A DNA stretch of 53,974 nt, taken from Treponema sp. (GTDB lineage Bacteria; Spirochaetota; Spirochaetia; Treponematales; Treponemataceae). The notes beneath the pieces were generated by a model. It did not search any database and was not told the origin of the DNA. It saw nothing but the letters and a program-made list of their open reading frames with translations. Below are positions 9,044 through 17,787 of the stretch, one piece after another (the first letter of the stretch is position 1; every line of letters begins with the position of its first letter). The DNA lies in contig JAILEY010000001.1 of NCBI GenBank assembly GCA_024687165.1, positions 1-53,974 of the forward strand. Reading direction: 5' to 3'. Both the position numbers and the translations under genes were made by a program.

Positions 9044-9841
9044 ATGTTGTTTGCAGTAGATATTGGAAATACAAATGTTGTAATTGCAGTTTTTGATGGA
9101 GATAAAATCATTCAGCAGTGGAGGATTTCTTCTGATAAAAACAGAACCGGTGATGAATATACTTCTACAATTTTGACATTATGCCGTGATGCCGGAATTG
9201 ATACGGCACTTTTTGATAAGGGAATTATCAGTTCTGTTGTTCCTGCATTAATCGGGCCTTTTGTAATTGTCTGTCAGAGGATTGTTGGTCGTCATCCCTA
9301 TGTGATAAATACAAATCTTGCATCTGAAGGTTCTATTCTTCCGGTTCATCTTTCTTCTAATTCTTCTCGTGAGCTTGGTACTGACCTTCTGGCGAATGCT
9401 GTTGCTGCATGGAATCATTTTAAAAGCGCAAATATTGTTGTTGATTTTGGAACTGCACTTACACTTACTGCTACAGATTCTAAAGGAATTATTTTAGGCG
9501 GAACAATCAGTCCTGGTCTTGGAACTGCCGTAAAAGCTCTTGCAATGAATACTGCTCAGCTTCCTTTTGTTCCTCTTGAAGCTCCTGGAAAAGTTATAGG
9601 TTCAACAACAAAAGAAGCAATTCAGGCTGGAATAGTTTTGGGATATAAGGGGCTTGTTGAAAGTCTTGTAAATCAGGTTAAGCAGAATATTTTTGAATTA
9701 ACCGGCGATAATCCTGATGAGATTAAAGTAATTGCAACTGGCGGGCTTAATTCAGTTTTAAAGCCGATTACAGAATGTTTTACGATTGTTGATAAAGATT
9801 TGACTGTAAAAGGCTTAAAACTTATTGCGGATCTTGTTTAG
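9044..9841 (+). CDS. coaX: Type III pantothenate kinase
   Basis: Phosphorylates pantothenate, the first step of coenzyme A synthesis. At 265 residues it fits the CoaX family (about 255-270), which belongs to the ASKHA fold and is unrelated to CoaA. The phosphate-binding motif DIGNTN starts at residue 5. A second motif, VVDFGTALTLT (about 126-136), and the glycine-rich GGTISPGLGTAVKAL are present, as is a C-terminal VIATGGL adenosine motif. Its stop is 4 nt from the end of the convergent neuB-like gene, with no room for a terminator. The extended -10 box 6 nt before the ATG suggests a leaderless message. Confidence 0.95.
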   Translation: MLFAVDIGNTNVVIAVFDGDKIIQQWRISSDKNRTGDEYTSTILTLCRDAGIDTALFDKGIISSVVPALIGPFVIVCQRIVGRHPYVINTNLASEGSILPVHLSSNSSRELGTDLLANAVAAWNHFKSANIVVDFGTALTLTATDSKGIILGGTISPGLGTAVKALAMNTAQLPFVPLEAPGKVIGSTTKEAIQAGIVLGYKGLVESLVNQVKQNIFELTGDNPDEIKVIATGGLNSVLKPITECFTIVDKDLTVKGLKLIADLV

Positions 9842-9845
9842 TTGA

Positions 9846-10973
9846 TTAATTCATAAAGTCTTCAAACTTTACTCCTTCCCCGTTTTCAACATCAGCAGTT
9901 AACGTTTTGCCTGTTATAGTTTCAAGAAATTCCGGACTGATTCCAGGTGTAAGAAGTTTTTCTGTACGGAGAACTCCGATGTCTTTTTCAGAAACCTTTT
10001 CTCCTTTTTTCATCGCACGAAGATAGTGGAGGCTTCTGTTTGTCCTTCCGTAATTTGCTTCTTCTGCAGGTGCAAGTTTTTTTATTCCGTCTCCGAGAAT
10101 TGTTTTAATTTTTTCACTTTCGAATTCATATTCAAGCTGACGGAAAACTTCTCCCGCTCCATATCTTGCAATAGCGGCTTCTGATTGACGAACTGCATGC
10201 ACCATCAGATAAAACTGCTCCGGGGTTAATGCAACAGGATCATCAAGTCCGTCTGTTTCTTTGCTTAAGGTTATGTGTTTTTCAATCATCGTTCCGCCCA
10301 TTGCTGTTGTAAGAACTGGTACAAGAACTGGATCAAGTGAATGATCGCTTATTCCTGTTGGAATCCCAAAAATCTCTGAAAGAGTTTTTATGCATCGTAT
10401 GTTGTATTCTTCTTCAGGTGCCGGATATGACGTGATGCAGTGAAGCAGTGTTAATGGCTCTTTTATCGCTGATTCTTGTTTTTTGATTTCAGCAGAAGAC
10501 TGATTTCTACTGCATAAAATTGAAATTGCTTTTTCAAGATCTGCGAGTTTTGAGACTCCGCTTGAAATTATGATTGGAATTTCTTTGTAGTATTCAGCAC
10601 ATGCTTTTAATAGCGGAATGTGATTTACTTCAGGACTTGCAATTTTTATTGCGTCAGGATTAAGCTCTGCAAGTTCTTTTAAGGATCTTAAACCAAAAGG
10701 AGAGCATGCAAAAAGAAGCCCTTTGCTGTGACTGTATTCAAGGCATTTTTTGTAGAAATCAGAGGAACACTCTAGCTCTTTAAATCTGTCATAGAGCCGG
10801 ATGTTTCCTGTCGGGAGTTTTACGTATCCTGTGTTTTCATGGAGAATTTCATCAGCATAGACCCACTGAAATTTTACGCAGTCAGCTCCACTATCTTTTG
10901 CTGCATCAATAAGTTTATAAGCCTTCTCTAGGTTCCCGCCGTGTGATGTTCCAATTTCTGCAATGATTGTCAT
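9846..10973 (-). CDS. neuB: NeuB-family nonulosonic acid synthase
   Basis: Condenses phosphoenolpyruvate with a hexose-derived aldehyde (ManNAc or a di-N-acetyl trideoxy-hexose) to form a sialic, legionaminic or pseudaminic acid. It has 375 residues: a TIM-barrel NeuB domain to about residue 285, with AEIGTSHGG at 5-13, DCVKFQ, the LLHCITSYPAP motif, GISDHS and EKHITL, then a C-terminal SAF/antifreeze-like domain (from about 305). The conserved Lys, Asp and His motifs look intact. The substrate cannot be decided from sequence. The other pathway genes (neuA/pseF, neuC and others) are not in the window. Together with the Maf-like genes at 17.8-20.8 kb it points to flagellin glycosylation. Confidence 0.9.
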   Translation of the reverse strand: MTIIAEIGTSHGGNLEKAYKLIDAAKDSGADCVKFQWVYADEILHENTGYVKLPTGNIRLYDRFKELECSSDFYKKCLEYSHSKGLLFACSPFGLRSLKELAELNPDAIKIASPEVNHIPLLKACAEYYKEIPIIISSGVSKLADLEKAISILCSRNQSSAEIKKQESAIKEPLTLLHCITSYPAPEEEYNIRCIKTLSEIFGIPTGISDHSLDPVLVPVLTTAMGGTMIEKHITLSKETDGLDDPVALTPEQFYLMVHAVRQSEAAIARYGAGEVFRQLEYEFESEKIKTILGDGIKKLAPAEEANYGRTNRSLHYLRAMKKGEKVSEKDIGVLRTEKLLTPGISPEFLETITGKTLTADVENGEGVKFEDFMN

Positions 10974-10979
10974 GTGTTT

Positions 10980-11008
10980 ATTTTATTGAGGAATCATTTT
11001 TTTTACAA
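10980..11008 (-). promoter_or_regulatory. Promoter of neuB-like gene, leaderless arrangement
   Basis: On the minus strand TTGTAA (11003-11008), a 17-nt spacer and TAAAAT (10980-10985) end 6 nt before the ATG. No Shine-Dalgarno is present in the leader. Confidence 0.6.
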
Positions 11009-11015
11009 CAGAAAG

Positions 11016-11546
11016 CTATTTTTGTTTTTTCATTTTTGGTTTTGTTACTTTGAAAAATTCAGGGGCTTTTCCGGATATTACCCAGCCGCCGTTGTAGAAG
11101 CCGTTGTCGTTTGCGGTAGGGTACACAAAAATTACTTTTGCCGGATTTTCTGTGTCATAAATAAATTCGTTTGAAGTCCAGGTGATTTTTCTTTCATCAT
11201 TAAACGGATACTGTTTATCAGCAGGCGTAAAGACTGTAATTTTATAGCGGCCCTTTTTTATATTTAAGTGCATCGCCATTCCGCCAAGAAGATAATATGT
11301 TTTTTCATAAGGATGAATCTTATCTTTGTCTTCAACCCATTCATAAGTTGCTTTCACCGCAGAATAAGTAACATCATTGCCTTCAAAGTCTTCAATTTTG
11401 AGATAGCATTTCACCATGTTCATTTTTTCAGTATCAATCGGTCTGTATATAATCAGTTCCCATGGATTGTGCTTAATGGAAGGTTTTGCAAAAACACATG
11501 ATAGTGAGATAAGCAGAATTGCTGCAATGATTAGTGGTCTTTTCAT
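11016..11546 (-). CDS. Exported protein of unknown function
   Basis: A protein of 176 residues with a classical signal peptide: MKR, then LIIAAILLISLSC, with probable cleavage after VFA at residues 19-21. The mature part has several beta-type segments (NPWELIIYRPID, MNMVKCYLKIEDFEG, GRYKITVFTP) and a basic end (KVTKPKMKKQK). A Cys inside the signal peptide (LSCVFA) could be misread as a lipobox, but it is followed by VFA|KPS, so signal peptidase I is favoured. It sits 42 nt upstream of the neuB-like gene on the same strand, but that gene has its own promoter. I do not recognise the family. Confidence 0.65.
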   Translation of the reverse strand: MKRPLIIAAILLISLSCVFAKPSIKHNPWELIIYRPIDTEKMNMVKCYLKIEDFEGNDVTYSAVKATYEWVEDKDKIHPYEKTYYLLGGMAMHLNIKKGRYKITVFTPADKQYPFNDERKITWTSNEFIYDTENPAKVIFVYPTANDNGFYNGGWVISGKAPEFFKVTKPKMKKQK

Positions 11547-11639
11547 ATTTTAAACAAAGATCCTAAAAATATAGAATAAACTTTTGCTATATTGTATAAT
11601 CTTTTTTGAACTTTTTAAATATTTCAAAGGAAAAATAAC

Positions 11640-14600
11640 ATGTATAAATCAGTTGATCCAAAAGCAGATTTCCCTAAACAGGAAGAAGAAGTTTTAAAAT
11701 TCTGGGAGCAGAACAACACATTCAAGAAATCACTTGATCAGAGAGAAGGCTGCGAAGAATACGTTTTTTATGACGGACCTCCATTTGCAACTGGACTTCC
11801 ACACTTCGGACATTTTATTCCGTCAACAATCAAGGATATTATTCCTCGTTATCAGACTATGAAGGGCAAAAAGGTTGACCGACGTTTTGGATGGGACTGT
11901 CATGGTCTTCCTGTAGAAAATCTTATTGAAAAAGAACTTGGAATCAACTCTAAGCATGAAATTGAAGAATACGGAATCGACAAGTTTAACGATAAGTGTC
12001 GTGCTTCAGTTCTTAAATACACTTCTGAATGGCGCAAGACAATCACACGTATGGGACGTTGGGTTGATTTTGACCGCGACTATAAGACAATGAATCCAGA
12101 CTTCATGGAATCAATCTGGTGGGTTGCAAAATCTTTGTGGGATAAAGGATTGATTTATGAAGGTCAGTATATCCTTCCATATTGTCCACGCTGTTCAACA
12201 GTACTTTCATCACACGAACTTGCACAGGGATATAAGGATAAACAGGATCCTGCCGTTACAATCAAGTTTAAGGTAAAGTCTCTGCCAGCTGCAATCGGCG
12301 ATAATGATCTTGAAAATACATATTTCATCGCTTGGACTACAACTCCATGGACATTGCCTTCAAATCTTGGTCTTTGTATGGGCCCTGAAGTTGAGTACGT
12401 AAAGCTTAAGGATAAGTCAGACGGAACAAATTATATTTTTGCAAAAGCACGTGTTTCTTCTTACTTCAAGAATGAAGGTGATTATGAAATCCTCTGGACT
12501 CACAAGGGTTCAGAATTTATTGATGCAACTTATGAGCCGCTTTTCCCATATTTTGCAGAACTTGCAGATCCAAAGGTTTGTGCTGAAAAATCAGGACAGA
12601 AATGCGAAAAGGGTGCATTCCGCATGTTCAATGCAGATTACGTTTCTACAGAAGATGGTACAGGTATTGTTCATATTGCGCCGGCATTTGGTGAAGAAGA
12701 TAATAAAGTATTCCGTGGAAGCGGTGTTCCAAATGTTCAGCCACTTGATGCGGAATGTAAATTTACAAAAGAAGTTTCTGATTATCAGGGTGTATTCGTA
12801 AAGGATGCAGATAAGGATATTATGGACCGTCTCAAACAGGAAGGAAAACTTGTAAAGCGTGAAACTGTTCAGCATCAGTATCCTCACTGCTGGAGATGTG
12901 GTTCTCCTCTTATTTACCGCGGAATCGGTTCATGGTTTGTAAAGGTTGCAGATCATCATGAAGCACTTTTAAAAGCAAACAGTCAGATTAAATGGCAGCC
13001 GGGTCACATTAAGGAAGGTCGATTTGGTAAGTGGCTTGCAGGTTCAAGAGACTGGGCAGTAAGCCGCAACCGTTACTGGGGAAATCCTATTCCAATCTGG
13101 AAGTGTGATGATCCTGAATGTAATCACCGCATTTGCGTTGGAAGCCGTCAGGAGCTCAAGGATCTTAGTGGAGTATATCCAGAAGATCTTCATAAGCAGT
13201 TTGTAGACAAAATTACATTCAAATGTCCAAAATGCGGCAAGGGAACAATGCGTCGAATTCCTGAAGTTTTTGACTGCTGGTTTGAATCGGGTTCTATGCC
13301 ATACGGTCAGCAGCATTATCCTTTTGAAAATAAGGAATTCTTTGAAAGTCACTTCCCTGCAAACTTTATTTCAGAAGGTCTTGATCAGACTCGCGGATGG
13401 TTCTATACACTTACAATTCTTGCAAGTCATCTTTTTAATAAGCCTGCATTCCAGAATTGTATTGTAAATGGTCTTGTTCTTGCTTCAGACGGACGAAAAA
13501 TGTCTAAGTCCCTCAAGAATTACACTGATCCGGTAGAAGCAATCAATATGTTTGGTGCTGATGCTCTTCGTCTGTTCCTGATGCACTCTGCAGTTGTTAA
13601 GGCTGATGATCTTAAATACAGTGATGACGGTGTACGTGAGGTAATTAAATCAATTATTCTTCCACTGTGGAATTCATATTCGTTCTTTGTTCAGTATGCA
13701 AACATCGATGGTGTTACATGTACAGGACATGAATTTGACAGCAAACTTCCTGATAATCCTCTTGACCGCTGGATTCTTTCAGTTGCTCAGAAGATGATTA
13801 AGGAAGTTACAGAGACACTTGATGATTATGACCTTAGTGCTGCAATTGATCCAATGCTTTCGTTTATTGATTCAATTAATAACTGGTACATCCGCCGCAA
13901 CCGCCGCCGTTTCTGGAAGTCTGGAAGTGACAGCGATAAGATGGAAGCCTATGGTGCTCTTTACAGTGCACTTAAAACATTTGCTCTTGTTGCTGCTCCA
14001 TTCGTTCCATTTATTACTGAAGAAATGTGGCAGAACCTCAAGACTGCAGAAGACAAGGAATCTGTTCATCTTTGTGATTATCCAAAATATAATGAAAAGT
14101 TCCGTGATGAAGAACTTGAATTCCAGATGGCTTCAGTCCAGAAAGCAGTTTCAATGGGACGTTCATTACGTAATACATTCAACCTTAAGAATCGTCAGCC
14201 TCTTGCAAGTGTAGCTCTTGTTACACGCAATGCAGATGAAAGAAAAGTTCTTGACAGTATGAAGGATACAATTGCTGAAGAGCTTAATGTTAAAGAAGTA
14301 ATCTTCCATGAAAAAGAAGATGAACTTGTTGAATATTCAGCAAAAGCAAATTTCCGTGTTCTTGGAAAACTCCTTGGTGGAAACATGAAGCTTGCTGCTG
14401 CAGAAATTACAAAGCTTAAAGGTGATCAGATCGCTGCAATGCTTAACGGTTCAAAGCTTGTGATTACAGTTGCAGGAACAGATGTTGAACTCAACGAAGA
14501 AAACCTCATGATTGAGCGCAAGGAAAAAGAAGACCTTAAGGTAATTAACGAAGGTACACTTACTGTTGGTCTTGATACAAAGATTACTGATGAACTTAAG

Positions 14601-14849
14601 AAAGAAGGTTACGCACGTGATCTTGTTCGTGGAATTCAGAATCTTCGTAAAGAAAGCGGTTTTGAAGTTACAGACAGAATTAATCTTGTCGTTAGTGGAG
14701 ATGCTTCACTCAAATCTGCTTTTGAAATGTTCAAAGATTTTATCTCTGGTGAAACACTTTCTGCATCAGCTGAATGGAAAGACGGCGTTTCTGGTACAGT
14801 AATTGACTGTGAAGACGCAAAGTGGTCAATTCAGGTCGTTAAGGCATAA
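11640..14849 (+). CDS. ileS: Isoleucyl-tRNA synthetase, long eukaryote-like type
   Basis: A class Ia synthetase of 1069 residues. The HIGH motif appears as HFGH at 55-58 and KMSKS is complete at about 620-624. The editing domain (CP1) lies between, with WTTTPWTLPSN. Cysteine pairs (CPRCS, CPKCGKG) are candidate zinc ligands. The length, the sequence around HFGH and GWDCHGLPVE, and the long C-terminal anticodon region place it with the eukaryotic/type 2 group, which spirochaetes are known to have. This group is typically insensitive to mupirocin; that is family knowledge, not shown here. AAGGA lies 9 nt before the ATG, and TATAAT at 11595-11600 is a candidate -10. Confidence 0.97.
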   Translation: MYKSVDPKADFPKQEEEVLKFWEQNNTFKKSLDQREGCEEYVFYDGPPFATGLPHFGHFIPSTIKDIIPRYQTMKGKKVDRRFGWDCHGLPVENLIEKELGINSKHEIEEYGIDKFNDKCRASVLKYTSEWRKTITRMGRWVDFDRDYKTMNPDFMESIWWVAKSLWDKGLIYEGQYILPYCPRCSTVLSSHELAQGYKDKQDPAVTIKFKVKSLPAAIGDNDLENTYFIAWTTTPWTLPSNLGLCMGPEVEYVKLKDKSDGTNYIFAKARVSSYFKNEGDYEILWTHKGSEFIDATYEPLFPYFAELADPKVCAEKSGQKCEKGAFRMFNADYVSTEDGTGIVHIAPAFGEEDNKVFRGSGVPNVQPLDAECKFTKEVSDYQGVFVKDADKDIMDRLKQEGKLVKRETVQHQYPHCWRCGSPLIYRGIGSWFVKVADHHEALLKANSQIKWQPGHIKEGRFGKWLAGSRDWAVSRNRYWGNPIPIWKCDDPECNHRICVGSRQELKDLSGVYPEDLHKQFVDKITFKCPKCGKGTMRRIPEVFDCWFESGSMPYGQQHYPFENKEFFESHFPANFISEGLDQTRGWFYTLTILASHLFNKPAFQNCIVNGLVLASDGRKMSKSLKNYTDPVEAINMFGADALRLFLMHSAVVKADDLKYSDDGVREVIKSIILPLWNSYSFFVQYANIDGVTCTGHEFDSKLPDNPLDRWILSVAQKMIKEVTETLDDYDLSAAIDPMLSFIDSINNWYIRRNRRRFWKSGSDSDKMEAYGALYSALKTFALVAAPFVPFITEEMWQNLKTAEDKESVHLCDYPKYNEKFRDEELEFQMASVQKAVSMGRSLRNTFNLKNRQPLASVALVTRNADERKVLDSMKDTIAEELNVKEVIFHEKEDELVEYSAKANFRVLGKLLGGNMKLAAAEITKLKGDQIAAMLNGSKLVITVAGTDVELNEENLMIERKEKEDLKVINEGTLTVGLDTKITDELKKEGYARDLVRGIQNLRKESGFEVTDRINLVVSGDASLKSAFEMFKDFISGETLSASAEWKDGVSGTVIDCEDAKWSIQVVKA

Positions 14850-14864
14850 TGAGGATTTAATTCT

Positions 14865-15806
14865 ATGAAAAAGATTCTTTGGTTTGTTTCAGTTTTTGCA
14901 TTTATTTCCTGTATATTTGCAGGATGTAAATCTGCTCCAAAAGTTGTTGAAGATAATGAGGTTCATCCTTTGGCTCTTCTTGATCAGGATGCCAGTATTT
15001 ACGTTTGCGTTCCTGTTTCAAACCATAAGAATCTTGTAAGTTCTCTGTTAATGAAGCAGATTGAAGGGCTCTCTGAAAGTAATGCAATGTCTTTAGCTGA
15101 GAGAACAGGCAATATGTATGTTTCTCTTGGAACTGTTAAAGACAGATCTCGGCTTCAGATTGCGGCTCTCGCATCGATTCCGAAAATTGCTGTTTCATCT
15201 GCTTTTAAGAAAAAGAACGGATGGAAGGCTGTTAATGTTACTTTTGCAGGAAAGCCTTTTGTTTATTACAAGCATGTTGTCAGTGTTTTCCAGGTTTCGC
15301 TTCCGTCATCAAAAATTCTTTGTGCAGGACAGAATGTTGAGCCTCTTATTCAGCGTTATGCACAGAAAGCTGAAATCCCTGTTAATCCTGTAACTGAATG
15401 GATTAATGCGGAAAATAAAAGCAATGATATTCTTTTTTATATTACTCGTCCCGGACAGTATTTAAGAAATCTTATCGGTCAGTCTATAAATGTTGGAGCT
15501 GATGCTGCATACGGCAAACTTATTTATATCCCGAATAAAAAGAATCTTTCTGTATATTCTGGAAAATATGAGCTTCTTTTTAATCTGCATCTTACGGATA
15601 AAAAAGCTGCAGATTCTCTTAAAGGTTTATTGAATCTTTCTTTTTCTATGATGGGTGGAACTGTCAGAATGATTGATGAAAGAACAATTCAGCTTTCGGG
15701 AGTTGAAGTAAGTCAGCATCAGATTGAAGATCTTTTCCTCCGTGATCCGATTACCGGAAAACATTATAAAGTTGTAAATGATGAAGTCGTTGAAGAAAAG
15801 TATTAA
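14865..15806 (+). CDS. Lipoprotein of unknown function
   Basis: A lipoprotein of 313 residues. The signal peptide MKKILWFVSVFAFISCIF ends in FAGC (Cys near residue 21), the probable lipidation site. The mature part repeatedly looks like 'DQDASIYVCVPVSNHKNLVSSLLMK' and 'GKYELLFNLHLTDKKAADSLKGLLNLSFSMM', mixed alpha/beta with no recognisable active site. It starts 15 nt after ileS, and its last 29 nt overlap the next gene, so ileS, this gene and the TPR lipoprotein gene probably form one transcript. Location in the inner or outer membrane cannot be told. Confidence 0.75.
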   Translation: MKKILWFVSVFAFISCIFAGCKSAPKVVEDNEVHPLALLDQDASIYVCVPVSNHKNLVSSLLMKQIEGLSESNAMSLAERTGNMYVSLGTVKDRSRLQIAALASIPKIAVSSAFKKKNGWKAVNVTFAGKPFVYYKHVVSVFQVSLPSSKILCAGQNVEPLIQRYAQKAEIPVNPVTEWINAENKSNDILFYITRPGQYLRNLIGQSINVGADAAYGKLIYIPNKKNLSVYSGKYELLFNLHLTDKKAADSLKGLLNLSFSMMGGTVRMIDERTIQLSGVEVSQHQIEDLFLRDPITGKHYKVVNDEVVEEKY

Positions 15807-16368
15807 GATTAATTTTTTCTTAGCAGCCTCGTCAGTTTTTCTGTTTTCTTCCTGTGTTTCCTTTTCGCTTATTCCTGGTGAGAGGGAAGTTATAGAAAAA
15901 AATCTTGCCTCAGAATATTTTCAGATTGCAAAAGGATATAAAGATCTTAAAAATTACTCAAAAGCAAAAGAGTATTATGAAAAAGCACTTGGAGACAGTC
16001 GTTTCCATGATGCCGCTCTTTATGAAATAGCAGTTTGTGATGTTAATTTAAAAAACTGGGAACAGGCTAGAAAGTCTTTTGAGGAACTTCTTGTAAAAGA
16101 TGAAAATAATCAGAATTTAAAAATGAGTCTTGCTTATATTGATGCAAAACGTGGAGATCTTGAAACTGCTTCTAAAGAATATATGGAGCTTGTTGAAAAA
16201 TATCCTCAGGATGCTGACTGTATCAAAAACTGTATTACGGTTCTCATTTCAAAGAAAGATTATGAACTTGCAGAAAAATATCTCTCTTCAATGAAAGAAA
16301 AATTCCCGAAAGATGAATCGCTCGCAAAGTTTGAAAAAAAACTTGAAGAACTGAAAGAATCAAAATAA
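15778..16368 (+). CDS. TPR-repeat lipoprotein
   Basis: A protein of 196 residues with a signal peptide and lipobox LFSSC (Cys near residue 26). The mature part is tetratricopeptide-like: 'EYFQIAKGYKDLKNYSKAKEYYEKAL', 'ALYEIAVCDVNLKNWEQARKSFEELL', 'LKMSLAYIDAKRGDLETASKEYMELV' and 'DCIKNCITVLISKKDYELAEKYL' are four repeats with the W/L-G-Y-A-P spacing. Such periplasmic TPR lipoproteins act as scaffolds, for example in outer membrane assembly; the partner here is unknown. The start overlaps the upstream lipoprotein gene by 29 nt. Two adjacent ATG codons (15778, 15781) are equally possible starts. Confidence 0.85.
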   Translation: MMKSLKKSIKINFFLAASSVFLFSSCVSFSLIPGEREVIEKNLASEYFQIAKGYKDLKNYSKAKEYYEKALGDSRFHDAALYEIAVCDVNLKNWEQARKSFEELLVKDENNQNLKMSLAYIDAKRGDLETASKEYMELVEKYPQDADCIKNCITVLISKKDYELAEKYLSSMKEKFPKDESLAKFEKKLEELKESK

Positions 16369-16386
16369 TTTTTTTAAGGTTTTGTT

Positions 16387-17781
16387 TTAATCAGCAGATT
16401 CTGAATCTTTTTTGAATGCATCTGTTGCAAGGAAGTTTCTGAATTTATCAGGATTTACTCTGAATGCAACAATTGGCGATTCAACATCTTCTTTTGCACG
16501 TTTCATTGCTTCTTCACTTTCATTTGCAAGTCTGTTTGCAGAAATCAATCTGAGTGATCGAGATGATATTCCTATAAATGCATGAAGCTTTAACTCATAG
16601 CGTGAAAGAATTGAAAGAATTTCCGTGTGAAGTGTTTCAGCAGTTACAAGAGTCTTATCAACATTTTGATCCTGGAAAATTGCACTTACACCATCTTCGT
16701 TATAATTGAATATAAGATCATTGAATTTTACTGTTTCAATAATGATTCTGCTGATTTCTTTTCCTGCAGGACTAGACCAGTCGATTCCCGGAATAGTCAG
16801 CGTCATAAGTGAAAGATCCTGATCTCCTGAAGCAGATCTTACAAGCTCGCTGTCAAGTCTTGTAAGCATATATTCCTGCCAGCCAAATCCTGTTTCTTCA
16901 CAGAAAAGACCTTTTGGCTCATTATTATCTGAGTCAGTTTTATCTTCCTGACTGTCTTCGTTTACAATATCTTCAATTGGAGGAAGGAAATTTTCATCTT
17001 CCGTTTTTGTTTCTTTTGGTTCATTAAGGAATGCAAGAATATCTTCTTTTTCATCTTCTTCAGCAGGTTCTTTTTTTTCGATTTCTTTTTCTTCTTCTTC
17101 CTCATCAGATGATTTTTCCTGTTCGTCTTCAAAAGAACTTTCGTTAACTACAGGTTCTTCAAAATCATCTTCGTTATTTTCATCTTCCTGCTCTTCCTGA
17201 GAAATTTTATATTCTTCAATATCAGGATAGACTATATCAGATTCTTCTGCATCGTCTGTTTCTGCTTCTTTCGGGAAAGTTCCGTTTTTTACATATATAA
17301 TCAGATAAATTACAACTGCAATTGTTGCAATCAGTATGACAAGAAATGCAATACGGCTGTTATACAAAATTACAGAAGGTGCAAGATTATGAATTGATGC
17401 AGTGAGTGTTACAGGAATGCCGTTTTTGCACCATACCGTTGTTTGATTTGTATACGTTGTTGAAGTATCAATTTTTTCAAGTTTTTCTCTGTCTGCAGGA
17501 TATGAAAAAATCAATTCATTTCCGTATGTAATCTGCATGCCTGCTATATCTGAAATATTTCCAAGATTTGCAAGAAGTTCATCGTTGAACTTTTCTGACC
17601 CTGGAGTATATGTTTTGCTTAATCGTGCAAGAGTTTTTGTTATGGAATTAAATCGTCTGGCAGAGTTTTCTTTTTTGCCTGTGTTATATTCTGAAAAAAG
17701 CGAAATACTGAATATTGCAACTGTAATAACGTAAATGGCACAGATTAATATTGCAAAGAATTTATTTTCTTTTACTTTCAT
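16387..17781 (-). CDS. Two-TM membrane protein with acidic linker and degenerate GGDEF-like domain
   Basis: A protein of 464 residues. TM1 is at about 9-30, then ~100 periplasmic residues, TM2 (IAFLVILIATIAVVIYLIIYV) at about 143-163, a very acidic linker of ~110 residues, and a C-terminal domain from about 290. That domain follows the GGDEF layout (ETGFGWQEYMLTRLDSEL in place of D-LTGLYNRRYFEE, SLMTLTIPGIDW in place of LLLLDID, then HAFIGISS and a final AMKRAKED), but the GGDEF loop reads NEDGV, so no cyclase activity is expected. The GGDEF assignment is by pattern only. It begins 6 nt after the second Maf-like gene and is the last gene of that operon, which suggests a structural or sensory role near flagellin modification. 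Confidence 0.7.
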   Translation of the reverse strand: MKVKENKFFAILICAIYVITVAIFSISLFSEYNTGKKENSARRFNSITKTLARLSKTYTPGSEKFNDELLANLGNISDIAGMQITYGNELIFSYPADREKLEKIDTSTTYTNQTTVWCKNGIPVTLTASIHNLAPSVILYNSRIAFLVILIATIAVVIYLIIYVKNGTFPKEAETDDAEESDIVYPDIEEYKISQEEQEDENNEDDFEEPVVNESSFEDEQEKSSDEEEEEKEIEKKEPAEEDEKEDILAFLNEPKETKTEDENFLPPIEDIVNEDSQEDKTDSDNNEPKGLFCEETGFGWQEYMLTRLDSELVRSASGDQDLSLMTLTIPGIDWSSPAGKEISRIIIETVKFNDLIFNYNEDGVSAIFQDQNVDKTLVTAETLHTEILSILSRYELKLHAFIGISSRSLRLISANRLANESEEAMKRAKEDVESPIVAFRVNPDKFRNFLATDAFKKDSESAD

Positions 17782-17787
17782 AATGTA

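Noticed and set aside
12439..14214. Extra frames inside ileS (12439-12801, 13819-14214 and minus-strand ones)
   Set aside because: All are out-of-frame shadows of a complete synthetase gene.
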